Below, in pieces: positions 23,704 through 31,171 of a stretch of DNA of 64,000 bases; the stretch's first letter is position 1; the number at the start of each line of letters is the position of its first letter. Below the pieces are notes generated by a model that searched no databases, was not told where the DNA came from, and was given only the letters and a program-made list of their open reading frames with translations. The stretch lies in NCBI RefSeq assembly GCF_900128985.1, contig NZ_FQUC01000012.1, positions 61,118-125,117 of the forward strand, given 5' to 3'. This DNA comes from Indolivaga macrotermitis (GTDB lineage Bacteria; Bacteroidota; Bacteroidia; Bacteroidales; Dysgonomonadaceae). Both the position numbers and the translations under genes were made by a program.

Positions 23704-23774
23704 AGATATGCCTAAAACAACTCAATAGAACAACAGAGGCATATCTGTTACTGATACACCTCTGTTATTCTATT
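23704..23774 (-). terminator. Two mutually exclusive hairpins: terminator / antiterminator or pseudoknot
   Basis: In the minus-strand transcript, hairpin 1 is a 16-bp stem (23774-23759 with 23739-23724, one mismatch). Hairpin 2 pairs AGATATGCCT (23746-23737, lying in the loop and 3' arm of hairpin 1) with AGGCATATCT (23713-23704) and is followed by CAATTTTTTCTTTT. They cannot both form completely, or they form a pseudoknot. It may simply end the upstream NTF2-like gene, but the arrangement is that of an attenuator ahead of the CPBP/GG-peptide operon. Confidence 0.6.
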
Positions 23775-23799
23775 TTAGTGGGGGGATAGGAATATATTC

Positions 23800-24168
23800 T
23801 TATCCTATAAATATGCTGGCGCCACCTATTATCTGCCAGTTTCCGTCTACTTTTTTCCAAGTACGGAAGAAGCGGGTTCTTCCTTCCATAGGCTGCTGCA
23901 TAAAATAGCCCTTCATAAACACCTGAGTAGAAACAACAGCAGTATCTCCCGATACCTGTATCTCCCGGTCGACACAATCCATTGTCTCCAAAACCATATT
24001 ACCGGATTTATAAGCATCCAGATCCATTTGTTTGGTGATCATGCTCCCATCGGGAACATTAAAGATCAAATCATCAGAGATCAGTTTATCTAAAGTCGCC
24101 AGATCGGCAGTTCTCATTGCTTCGAGTAAAGTTTCTTCACACTTAATTATTTCTTGTTTGAGTTCCAT
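23800..24168 (-). CDS. NTF2-like (SnoaL/DUF4440) protein
   Basis: A 122-residue cone-shaped NTF2-like domain: CEETLLEAMRTADLATLDKLISDDLIFNVPDG, then VSGDTAVVSTQVFMKG and TRFFRTWKKVDGNWQIIGG. These small cytosolic proteins act as isomerases, cyclases or ligand binders; the substrate here is unknown. The start overlaps the end of the zinc-ribbon membrane protein gene by 26 nt, so translation may be coupled. Confidence 0.85.
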   Translation of the reverse strand: MELKQEIIKCEETLLEAMRTADLATLDKLISDDLIFNVPDGSMITKQMDLDAYKSGNMVLETMDCVDREIQVSGDTAVVSTQVFMKGYFMQQPMEGRTRFFRTWKKVDGNWQIIGGASIFIG

Positions 24169-25288
24169 TCGTTGTGTTGTTTTTAGTCTTAATCGACCGT
24201 ATTTTTTTATCTTTATCTAACTCAATAAGCAAGCTTAAAGTATCTGTTTCATCTTTTTTCTTCCTTACATTGAAAGATGTTACACTCTTTACCGACAGCT
24301 CGGCGAAAACGATTCCTTGATTATCCCTTTTTGCATAAAGGGAATCGTGTATCGGATTATAAGTTATTTTTTTCACCTTATCATCTTTGCGCTCTTTGGT
24401 TATATCAGCTACAATTTCGGTGGCAGTTTTTTTACCGGTATAATAATATACAGACGATGTAAATTCTTTCAGCAGCTCCCTTTGGTTATTTTGTGCCAGC
24501 TTTTTGAAAAAATCATCCAGATCAAGTTTGAGGCTTTCCAACGAAGCACCTTCTACCACAACAATGGAAGACAGGTATTGGTATCGTTCATTGGCCTCAT
24601 CGACATGTTTTCCCGAAATATTTTCAAGTTTCACATTTTCCAGATAAGCCTTATAAGCATCTGCTGAATCATCTTTGAGAGTCGACACCCATGTAAGGGA
24701 ATCCATAATATCCCTGATCTGGGACAAGTACGGAGTTTTAGGATTTTCGCTTATATAAGCGTAGAAAGCGTTAAGGTCAGACGATTTTTTCAATTTTTCC
24801 CAAGCAGCTATTTCCTCCTTCCGTATCTTCCTTATACGCTCGTTTGCCTCATCAACAAATTTACCATTGCGGTAGGTTACCAGATATTTAGAGTAAGACA
24901 AAACTGTATTTTCATCTACACTTTTATTCCAGAATTTAAGCTCTTTTTCTTCCGACTCGCGTTGTTCTATTACCTTTATAGTCCCAACAACACCTATCGC
25001 CACCAATATAAAGCATCCCATTAAAATGAATATAACGGCTTTCGACATCCCTTTCTTCGTCGGTTCACTTCCGGATTGTTCTACCTCTGTTTCCTCAACA
25101 GGCTGATGCTCTTCCGGCTCAATATCTTCAGGTTTTTCATTCTCATCTTCCGGCTGAACAACATCAGGTTTATTATCTAGAAAATCGGTAGCATACTGGT
25201 TTTCCATATGGTCTCTACAATCTTCACAAAATTCCTGTCCTTCTTCTACAGGTTTTCCACAGAGTAAACAATACTTATTTGTACTCAT
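24143..25288 (-). CDS. Zinc-ribbon membrane protein, uncharacterised
   Basis: 381 residues: an N-terminal zinc ribbon (CLLCGKPVEEGQEFCEDC, four Cys, residues 7-24), an acidic linker rich in Glu and Pro (35-78), one transmembrane helix (about 81-104, AVIFILMGCFILVAIGVVGTIKVI) and a large charged extracytoplasmic domain, mainly helical, ending in a beta-part (about 240-365). The cytosolic ribbon joined to an external domain suggests a signal-relay or envelope-organising role, but no family function is known to me. It is followed by the overlapping NTF2-like gene and preceded after 23 nt by namZ on the same strand. Confidence 0.8.
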   Translation of the reverse strand: MSTNKYCLLCGKPVEEGQEFCEDCRDHMENQYATDFLDNKPDVVQPEDENEKPEDIEPEEHQPVEETEVEQSGSEPTKKGMSKAVIFILMGCFILVAIGVVGTIKVIEQRESEEKELKFWNKSVDENTVLSYSKYLVTYRNGKFVDEANERIRKIRKEEIAAWEKLKKSSDLNAFYAYISENPKTPYLSQIRDIMDSLTWVSTLKDDSADAYKAYLENVKLENISGKHVDEANERYQYLSSIVVVEGASLESLKLDLDDFFKKLAQNNQRELLKEFTSSVYYYTGKKTATEIVADITKERKDDKVKKITYNPIHDSLYAKRDNQGIVFAELSVKSVTSFNVRKKKDETDTLSLLIELDKDKKIRSIKTKNNTTNGTQTRNN

Positions 25289-25311
25289 TTTTCATTCTCA
25301 TTTAACCTCAA

Positions 25312-26478
25312 CTATTCTTTATCCTCATACAGAAGATATTTTTTCCTTTTAGCCTTATACCGGTTCAGGTCATCAGCCCATGTTTTCCGGATAGCCTCTT
25401 CCGACATCCCCGATAGTATCTGCCTCTGTAACTGGTCCGATCCGGCAAGCATATTCATAAATTTAGGAGACTTGAAAAATTTTGCCCCTAAACCCGACTT
25501 CTTATAAAACTGTATCAGATATTTAAGAGTAAGCCCCTGATCGAATTTCAAGTCCCGGAGATCAACTCCGTAACATAGTTTATCTTTTTGCAACGGATTC
25601 TTATCAAATCCTTCTAACGAAACCGGAGTGAATGTAAAAGAGCCAAAACGCGAATCGGGATAACCTACCACCTGAAATGGATAATACGTTCCGCGTCCTA
25701 CGCTAACATTAGTAGCTTCGAAAAAGCATAATGAAGCATATAGGTTGATAGCTTGCTCATTCGGCAAATTAGGCGACGGTTTTACAGGCAACGGGTACCT
25801 GTCTCCGTGCTTCCACCCATCCACCGGAATCACAGTCAGGTTGCATTTAGCTTTACCTGAGAGCCACCCTTCGCCATTGACCATCTGTGCCAGTTCACCG
25901 ATAGTCAAACCATGTAATATAGGTATAGGATGCATCCCTACAAACGATTTATAAGCCGGTTTCAAAACCGGTCCGTCTATATAATCGTGTGGATTAGGCC
26001 TGTCTAAAACAATCAACGGTTTGTCATTTTCGGCACAAGCCTCCATTACATAATGCATAGTACTGATATATGTATAGAAACGGGCGCCTACGTCTTGTAT
26101 ATCAAAGATCACAATATCGACACCTTGCAGCATTTCAGCCGTAGGTTTCTTGGTTTTACCATATAACGAAACCAGAGGCAAACCTGTTTTAGAGTCTTTT
26201 CCATTTATGATGCGTTCCCCGGCATCGGCATTTCCTCTGAAACCATGCTCGGGTGCAAATATTTTCACTACATTTACGTGTTCAGACAACAGCGCATCCA
26301 AAAGGTGTGTTCCGTTTGTCTGGCAACTGGTGTGATTTATAACCAACGCCACATTCTTATTGTTTACCAGAGGCAAAAGTTTTTCTATTTTATCAGCTCC
26401 AACCCTGATTTTATCTGCCGCATCCATCTGCCCGGCAAACAATATAAAAAAGAGTAGTAGTAAAAAACCTTTTTTCAT
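25312..26478 (-). CDS. namZ: Exo-beta-N-acetylmuramidase NamZ (DUF1343)
   Basis: 388 residues with a signal peptide (1-20, FAGQMDAAD). The DUF1343 core is plain: NHTSCQTNGTHLLDAL, KIFAPEHGFRGNADAGE (with the catalytic Glu region), VIFDIQDVGARFYTYISTM, VLDRPNPHDYIDGPVL, PSPNLPNEQAINLYASLCFFEATNVSVGRGT and FQVVGYPD. It cleaves terminal MurNAc from peptidoglycan fragments in the periplasm, feeding cell-wall recycling. The best known homologue is NamZ of Bacteroidetes (Tannerella) and Bacillus, glycoside hydrolase family 171. It seems to be the first gene of a three-gene run with the zinc-ribbon and NTF2-like proteins. Confidence 0.92.
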   Translation of the reverse strand: MKKGFLLLLFFILFAGQMDAADKIRVGADKIEKLLPLVNNKNVALVINHTSCQTNGTHLLDALLSEHVNVVKIFAPEHGFRGNADAGERIINGKDSKTGLPLVSLYGKTKKPTAEMLQGVDIVIFDIQDVGARFYTYISTMHYVMEACAENDKPLIVLDRPNPHDYIDGPVLKPAYKSFVGMHPIPILHGLTIGELAQMVNGEGWLSGKAKCNLTVIPVDGWKHGDRYPLPVKPSPNLPNEQAINLYASLCFFEATNVSVGRGTYYPFQVVGYPDSRFGSFTFTPVSLEGFDKNPLQKDKLCYGVDLRDLKFDQGLTLKYLIQFYKKSGLGAKFFKSPKFMNMLAGSDQLQRQILSGMSEEAIRKTWADDLNRYKAKRKKYLLYEDKE

Positions 26479-26567
26479 GAATTTCGTTATTTAATGACGT
26501 AAAGATAAGTGTTATTCTATGATTCTAATAACAAAAGATAAGTGACATTTGGATAAAAAGAAAGAAT

Positions 26568-27104
26568 ATGAACCCAATAGATATTATTAATAAATATTAC
26601 GAAGAAAATTCTAATCTCTATAACATCCTTATCAATCACAGTTCGGATGTTACCCGTAAAGCTTTGGATATAGCCCGCAACCACCCCGAACTGAACATCA
26701 ATGTACATTTTGTACGCGAAGCGGGTATGCTGCACGATATCGGTATTTTTAAGACACATGCGCCTTCGATAGACTGTTACGGCGAATACCCGTATATGGC
26801 ACATGGCTACTTAGGCAGCGAACTTCTGCAAAAAGAAGGCTTCCCAAAACATGCTTTGGTATGCGAACGCCACACCGGGGCGGGGCTTACTTTACAGGAA
26901 ATAACAGACCAGAACCTACCTGTACCCCATCGTGAAATGATGCCTTTAAGCATCGAAGAAAAAGTAATTTGTTTTGCAGACTGTTTCTTCTCCAAAACGC
27001 ATCTGGGAGAAGAAAAATCAATTGAAACTATCAAGAAAAAATTATCCCGGTTCGGAGAACGGTCAGTCAATCAGTTTGACGAATGGTGTAAAATATTTTT
27101 ATAA
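26568..27104 (+). CDS. HD-domain phosphohydrolase
   Basis: 178 residues. The HD metal-binding motif is GMLHDIG (residues about 53-59), after the upstream His in LINHSSDVTRKALDIA; MAHGYLGSELLQKEGFP and CERHTGAG follow as in small HD proteins. Divalent-metal-dependent nucleotide or phosphate hydrolysis is likely; the substrate is unknown. It is divergent from namZ with 89 nt between, and ends in a strong terminator. Confidence 0.9.
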   Translation: MNPIDIINKYYEENSNLYNILINHSSDVTRKALDIARNHPELNINVHFVREAGMLHDIGIFKTHAPSIDCYGEYPYMAHGYLGSELLQKEGFPKHALVCERHTGAGLTLQEITDQNLPVPHREMMPLSIEEKVICFADCFFSKTHLGEEKSIETIKKKLSRFGERSVNQFDEWCKIFL

Positions 27105-27108
27105 AAAG

Positions 27109-27142
27109 AATCCCGGACTTAAATAAAAGTCCGGGATTTTTT
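27109..27142. terminator. Bidirectional terminator, HD gene / S41 protease
   Basis: A 12-bp perfect stem AATCCCGGACTT/AAGTCCGGGATT with a 6-nt loop, followed by TTTT on the plus strand. Confidence 0.92.
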
Positions 27143-27165
27143 ATGCGAATCAATATCAAACAAAA

Positions 27166-28707
27166 TTAAAGGTTTCCCCTACTCTTAGTATCAAGTATCT
27201 TCTTATTTAAAGCCTTCTTATCGTTAGATGATCCTATTGCCTTAATACTGAATGCAGAAGACGAACGCAGTTGTGCAGATACGCTTGTCACTCCGGTTAT
27301 ATCTTTAATCGCAGCATCGAGTAATATTTCTTCCCGATCGCCTAATTCCTTAAGTCCCACGCCTTCGGTTGTAAGGTATTTTAATTCATCGGCAGGAACA
27401 TCAGGATCAAAACCTCCGGAGTAATCCGACTCCAGATTCTTATTATGCACCTTAAATGTTATAGGCCAAAGCACATAAGTATTACGGCTGTCATTATCTT
27501 CGGAAAAAGCTATAGAACCCACGTTTTTCCCAACAGTATTCTCACCCACAACCTTTAAAGTTTTAGATGCTTCGGAATAATATGGTTTCAGAGAATTTAT
27601 TATCAACTCACTGGCTGATGCTGTCTGAAATGTTCCGATTATATAAAGATTATTCAATTGCGAACCAAGTGTCGGTATAGATGCAAGCTTCTTATTGGAA
27701 CTACTCAACAGTTCGTCAATAAAATAATCATACATATAGCTGATCTTTGTAGCATTCGTATCTGATAGTTTATCCAGTTCAGCTTGTTTTACCGAGTTAT
27801 AAGTCAATATTTCAAAAAGATTTTTAGTATTCAGAGTAGGAACCAAAGCACTGGCCAAAGCCTGAGCCGAAACAAGGTATCCACCTCCATTGTATCGCAG
27901 GTCGAGAATAACATCCGTAACTCCTTTCGATTTAAAATCAGCCAGTTTGTCAAGCAACTCCACATCATACGCCCTGTTTACCAAGTCTTTCGGAGTAAAG
28001 GAATTATATACCAGATAACCGATAGTGTGATTATTCACTGTATAAATACTGTCTAACAATACCGGGTTTTCCTCATAGCCGGCAGTTGTCATTACCGTTA
28101 AATCAAAACCGGAACTATCGGCATAATTATTCACATAAAATGTATAACTGCTATTTCCCGAAAGAATAGTCGAATAATTTGACAGTGTAATAGACTGGTT
28201 ATTAACCGTGAAAATAACATCGCCTCTTTTCAGCCCCTTAGCTTTTGCATCGGTATTGGGATATACATAGGTTACAATAAACGCCACCGGATAAGCCGCC
28301 ATAGCAGTCTGAGTTGCAATATATTCAAACCCTATAGAAGACGAAACTGTAGATGCTGACATAGAAGCCGTTGCCAGTAAACCATCATGACTTGTATCAA
28401 TTGCAGAGAAAGTATATCCTTTCGAACTCTCCTCTGAATAAAGCAACTTACTGAAAAAAGTCTCAGGATCTGATTCAAAGTTCAGGCTCGTTTTCTCGGG
28501 CATCTGATCACGCCACAGATACCACTCATCCATTTCTTCATAAATCCAATTATTCACATAAGCATTATCGGACAAGTCGGTTTCGTCGTCTGTATCCGTA
28601 TCGGTTCCCGTTGTCGGGGTTTCGGTACTCTCATCGTCGTCACTACAAGCAAATCCCAGATATATACATCCGAGCAGGAATATAAAAAAAATAAATTTTG
28701 TTTTCAT
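27166..28707 (-). CDS. S41-family C-terminal-processing-like protease, lipoprotein
   Basis: 513 residues: a signal peptide with a probable lipidated Cys21 (YLGFAC, then SDDDES), an acidic Thr/Asp-rich linker, an S41 N-terminal domain (YVNNWIYEEMDEWYLWRD), a PDZ domain (about 150-235, YPNTDAKAKGLKRGDVIFTVNNQ) and the tail-specific protease domain with VILDLRYNGGGYLVSAQALAS, the catalytic Ser in TASASELIINSL and the Lys region GENTVGKNVGSIAF. It should degrade or trim envelope proteins at the outer membrane. Many Bacteroidales carry several such lipoproteins. Its leader shows a hairpin with a T-run right after the promoter. Confidence 0.92.
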   Translation of the reverse strand: MKTKFIFFIFLLGCIYLGFACSDDDESTETPTTGTDTDTDDETDLSDNAYVNNWIYEEMDEWYLWRDQMPEKTSLNFESDPETFFSKLLYSEESSKGYTFSAIDTSHDGLLATASMSASTVSSSIGFEYIATQTAMAAYPVAFIVTYVYPNTDAKAKGLKRGDVIFTVNNQSITLSNYSTILSGNSSYTFYVNNYADSSGFDLTVMTTAGYEENPVLLDSIYTVNNHTIGYLVYNSFTPKDLVNRAYDVELLDKLADFKSKGVTDVILDLRYNGGGYLVSAQALASALVPTLNTKNLFEILTYNSVKQAELDKLSDTNATKISYMYDYFIDELLSSSNKKLASIPTLGSQLNNLYIIGTFQTASASELIINSLKPYYSEASKTLKVVGENTVGKNVGSIAFSEDNDSRNTYVLWPITFKVHNKNLESDYSGGFDPDVPADELKYLTTEGVGLKELGDREEILLDAAIKDITGVTSVSAQLRSSSAFSIKAIGSSNDKKALNKKILDTKSRGNL

Positions 28708-28745
28708 TGTCTATAAAAAATATCAATAATAATCGATAAAAAACA

Positions 28746-28783
28746 ACAGGCTCTATAAGCCTGTCCGGTTACTTACAAATATA
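28746..28783 (-). promoter_or_regulatory. Promoter and early hairpin in the S41 protease leader
   Basis: Reverse-strand TATATTTG at 28776-28783 is a good -7 box. Starting about 5 nt into the transcript, ACAGGCT/AGCCTGT (28764-28758 with 28752-28746) forms a hairpin followed by TGTTTTTTATCG. A terminator-like element this close to the start site suggests attenuation, or a 5'-stabilising hairpin. Confidence 0.45.
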
Positions 28784-28991
28784 GTAAAAAGACGACCAAA
28801 TGTATAATCCGATCGACATATAGACCTGATTTATAGATAATCCATCGCATAAAACCGCCAAAGGCATCTTCTCCCGGTCATCCATAATACTGGTTTTTCA
28901 TATATAGCATAAACAGAGTTTATTAAACATATTTCAAGCCTATCTGTTTAGTATATATTATTAATAACTATAAAATTTACAATATAAAACC

Positions 28992-30341
28992 ATGGATTTT
29001 GACTTAGCAATTATCGGAGGAGGACCTGCCGGTTATAATGCTGCTGAAAAAGCTGCGGAAAACGGATTACAGACTATACTTTTCGAGAAAAAATATCTTG
29101 GAGGCGTATGTCTTAACGAAGGTTGTATTCCTACTAAAACCTTATTGTACTCTTCCAAAATATACGACAGTATCAAGGGTGCCGATAAGTATGGTATCTC
29201 GGTAAAGGGTGAAACCACTGCCGATTATCCCCAAATTATCAAAAGAAAAGACAAAGTTGTACAAAAACTGACCGGTGGTGTCAGCTACAAACTATCTACA
29301 GCCGGTGTAACCGTTATCAAAGATACAGCCACTATCGAAGGAGAAAAAGGCGATCTTATCCAAATCTCGGCGGCAGGCAAAACCTATCAGGTAAAATACC
29401 TGCTGATCTGTACAGGATCAGAAACGGTTATCCCTCCAATCAAAGGGCTTTCTGATATTCCATACTGGACATCCAAAGAAGCTTTGGAAAGTACCGAATT
29501 ACCTAAATCCATAGCCATTATTGGTGGTGGAGTCATCGGTATCGAGTTTGCTTCTGTCTTTAACAGCATGGGAGTTCAGGTACATGTTATAGAAATGATG
29601 CCCGAAATACTGGGAGCAATGGACAAAGAGACATCTGCTATGCTCCGCAGTGACTATGCTAAAAAAGGTGTTAAGTTTTACATGAACACCAAAGTAACCG
29701 AAGTAAGTAAAAAAGGTGTTACAGTAGAAAAAGACGGTAAGTCACAGACTATAGAAGCCGAAAAAGTACTAGTCAGTGTAGGACGCCGCCCCGTCACAAA
29801 AGGTTTAGGCCTTGAAAGCCTGAATATTGTGATGAAAGGAAATGGCGTAGCCGTAAATCAATATATGCAGACATCGCACCCTAATGTATATGCAGCCGGA
29901 GACATCACAGGATTCTCTCTGTTGGCGCATACAGCTATCAGGGAAGGCGAAGTTGCAATACATCATATAGTAGGCATCGACGACCCTATGAGTTACAAGG
30001 CAATTCCGGGCGTAGTATATACCAACCCCGAAATAGCTGGTGTAGGTAAAACAGAAGAAGAACTCACTGCCGCCGGAGAACCTTTCCGTGTATTAAAACT
30101 GCCGATGGCACACTCCGGACGTTTCATAGCAGAAAATGAGACCGGTAGCGGGCTTTGCAAAATCATTGTAAATCCTAACGACCAGATCATCGGATGTCAT
30201 ATGCTGGGTAATCCTGTATCCGAAATTATTCTGGTAGCCGGAATAGCTATCGAGAACGGAGATACAGTAGAAGAATTCCGCAAACATGTATACCCACATC
30301 CAACTGTCGGAGAAATTCTTCACGAAGTATTATTCTCTTAA
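28992..30341 (+). CDS. lpdA: Dihydrolipoyl dehydrogenase (E3)
   Basis: A 449-residue flavoprotein disulfide reductase that reoxidises dihydrolipoamide with FAD and NAD+. FAD-binding IIGGGPAGYNAA at the N-terminus, redox pair Cys40-Cys45 in GGVCLNEGCIPTKT, NAD-binding IIGGGVIGIEFASVF, second FAD contact YAAGDITG and catalytic His-Glu in HPHPTVGEIL form. The gene heads a 2-oxoacid dehydrogenase operon (ligase, E2, E1 follow with short gaps). Because GcvH is also encoded nearby, the same E3 could serve glycine cleavage as well. Confidence 0.97.
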   Translation: MDFDLAIIGGGPAGYNAAEKAAENGLQTILFEKKYLGGVCLNEGCIPTKTLLYSSKIYDSIKGADKYGISVKGETTADYPQIIKRKDKVVQKLTGGVSYKLSTAGVTVIKDTATIEGEKGDLIQISAAGKTYQVKYLLICTGSETVIPPIKGLSDIPYWTSKEALESTELPKSIAIIGGGVIGIEFASVFNSMGVQVHVIEMMPEILGAMDKETSAMLRSDYAKKGVKFYMNTKVTEVSKKGVTVEKDGKSQTIEAEKVLVSVGRRPVTKGLGLESLNIVMKGNGVAVNQYMQTSHPNVYAAGDITGFSLLAHTAIREGEVAIHHIVGIDDPMSYKAIPGVVYTNPEIAGVGKTEEELTAAGEPFRVLKLPMAHSGRFIAENETGSGLCKIIVNPNDQIIGCHMLGNPVSEIILVAGIAIENGDTVEEFRKHVYPHPTVGEILHEVLFS

Positions 30342-30354
30342 AAAAACAACGGAT

Positions 30355-31131
30355 ATGCTTTGCATCAACAATATATATACTGATCCTTATTTCAACTTGG
30401 CTACAGAGGAATATCTGCTGAAAAACTTTTCGGAAGATATCTTTATGCTTTGGCAAAACGAACCCTCTGTGATCATCGGCAAATATCAGAATGTATTGGC
30501 TGAGGTGAATCTTGATTTCGTAGAAAAGAAACAAATCAAAATAGTCAGGCGTTTAACCGGAGGCGGAAGTGTATTTCACGATCTCGGAAACATCAACCTT
30601 ACATTTATCGAACGGAATACAAATGCCGATTTCGACCGCTTTACAGCACGGACAGTAGACCTGCTTTCGAAATTAGGTATACAGGCTCAGGCCGACAACC
30701 GCCGGACAATCAATGTAAACGGGCTAAAAATATCGGGGAGCGCACAGTGCGTTCATAAAGACAAGGTAATGTACCACGCTACTCTACTCTTTTCGTCCGA
30801 CCTGAAAACCCTGACCGCGACATTAGACAGTGATCCTAAACAGGTTGAGAACAATAAGGATTCGAAAATATATGTTCAATCGGTAAAAAGTCCGGTAACA
30901 AATATTCTGGAGAACCTGGCTGAACCAATGGATCTGGACTATCTGAAAGACTTTGTTTTCGATTACTTTCTACACGAAAAAGAAGGTAACGGAATGTACA
31001 AGATCAACGAAGAAGACATCAGGGCTATCAACATTCTAAGAGACAAAAAATACGCAACCAAGGAATGGAATTTTCACGGAAAAACAGAAAAACGGATTCC
31101 CGAGCCATTTCCCATTCCTGCAAATATTTAA
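30355..31131 (+). CDS. lplA: Lipoate-protein ligase, short form, within the dehydrogenase operon
   Basis: 258 residues from the ATG at 30355; an earlier in-frame ATG lies inside lpdA and is rejected. The transferase domain shows NLATEEYLLKNF, RRLTGGGSVFHDLGNINLTF (lipoate loop), NGLKISGSAQCV with the conserved Lys, and YHATLLFSSDLKTL. Only a short C-terminal piece follows, unlike the 324-residue ligase at 7.9 kb. It lies 13 nt after lpdA and 40 nt before E2, so its natural target is presumably E2. It may depend on an activated substrate or on its own compact accessory part; this cannot be settled from sequence. Confidence 0.92.
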   Translation: MLCINNIYTDPYFNLATEEYLLKNFSEDIFMLWQNEPSVIIGKYQNVLAEVNLDFVEKKQIKIVRRLTGGGSVFHDLGNINLTFIERNTNADFDRFTARTVDLLSKLGIQAQADNRRTINVNGLKISGSAQCVHKDKVMYHATLLFSSDLKTLTATLDSDPKQVENNKDSKIYVQSVKSPVTNILENLAEPMDLDYLKDFVFDYFLHEKEGNGMYKINEEDIRAINILRDKKYATKEWNFHGKTEKRIPEPFPIPANI

Positions 31132-31144
31132 AGAAATAACAAAA

Positions 31145-31155
31145 GGTCTGAGACC
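31145..31155 (+). promoter_or_regulatory. GGTCTGAGACC palindrome before the E2 gene
   Basis: A perfect 11-nt palindrome in the 40-nt gap between the ligase and E2, 16 nt before the ATG. The same element (one base different) precedes gcvH at the same distance. It may be a binding site for a regulator or an mRNA element shared by lipoyl-protein genes. Confidence 0.4.
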
Positions 31156-31171
31156 TCAATAAATTATAACT

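Noticed and set aside
30286..30354. Longer N-terminus of the operon lipoate ligase
   Set aside because: It overlaps the conserved end of lpdA; the ATG at 30355 fits the ligase family.
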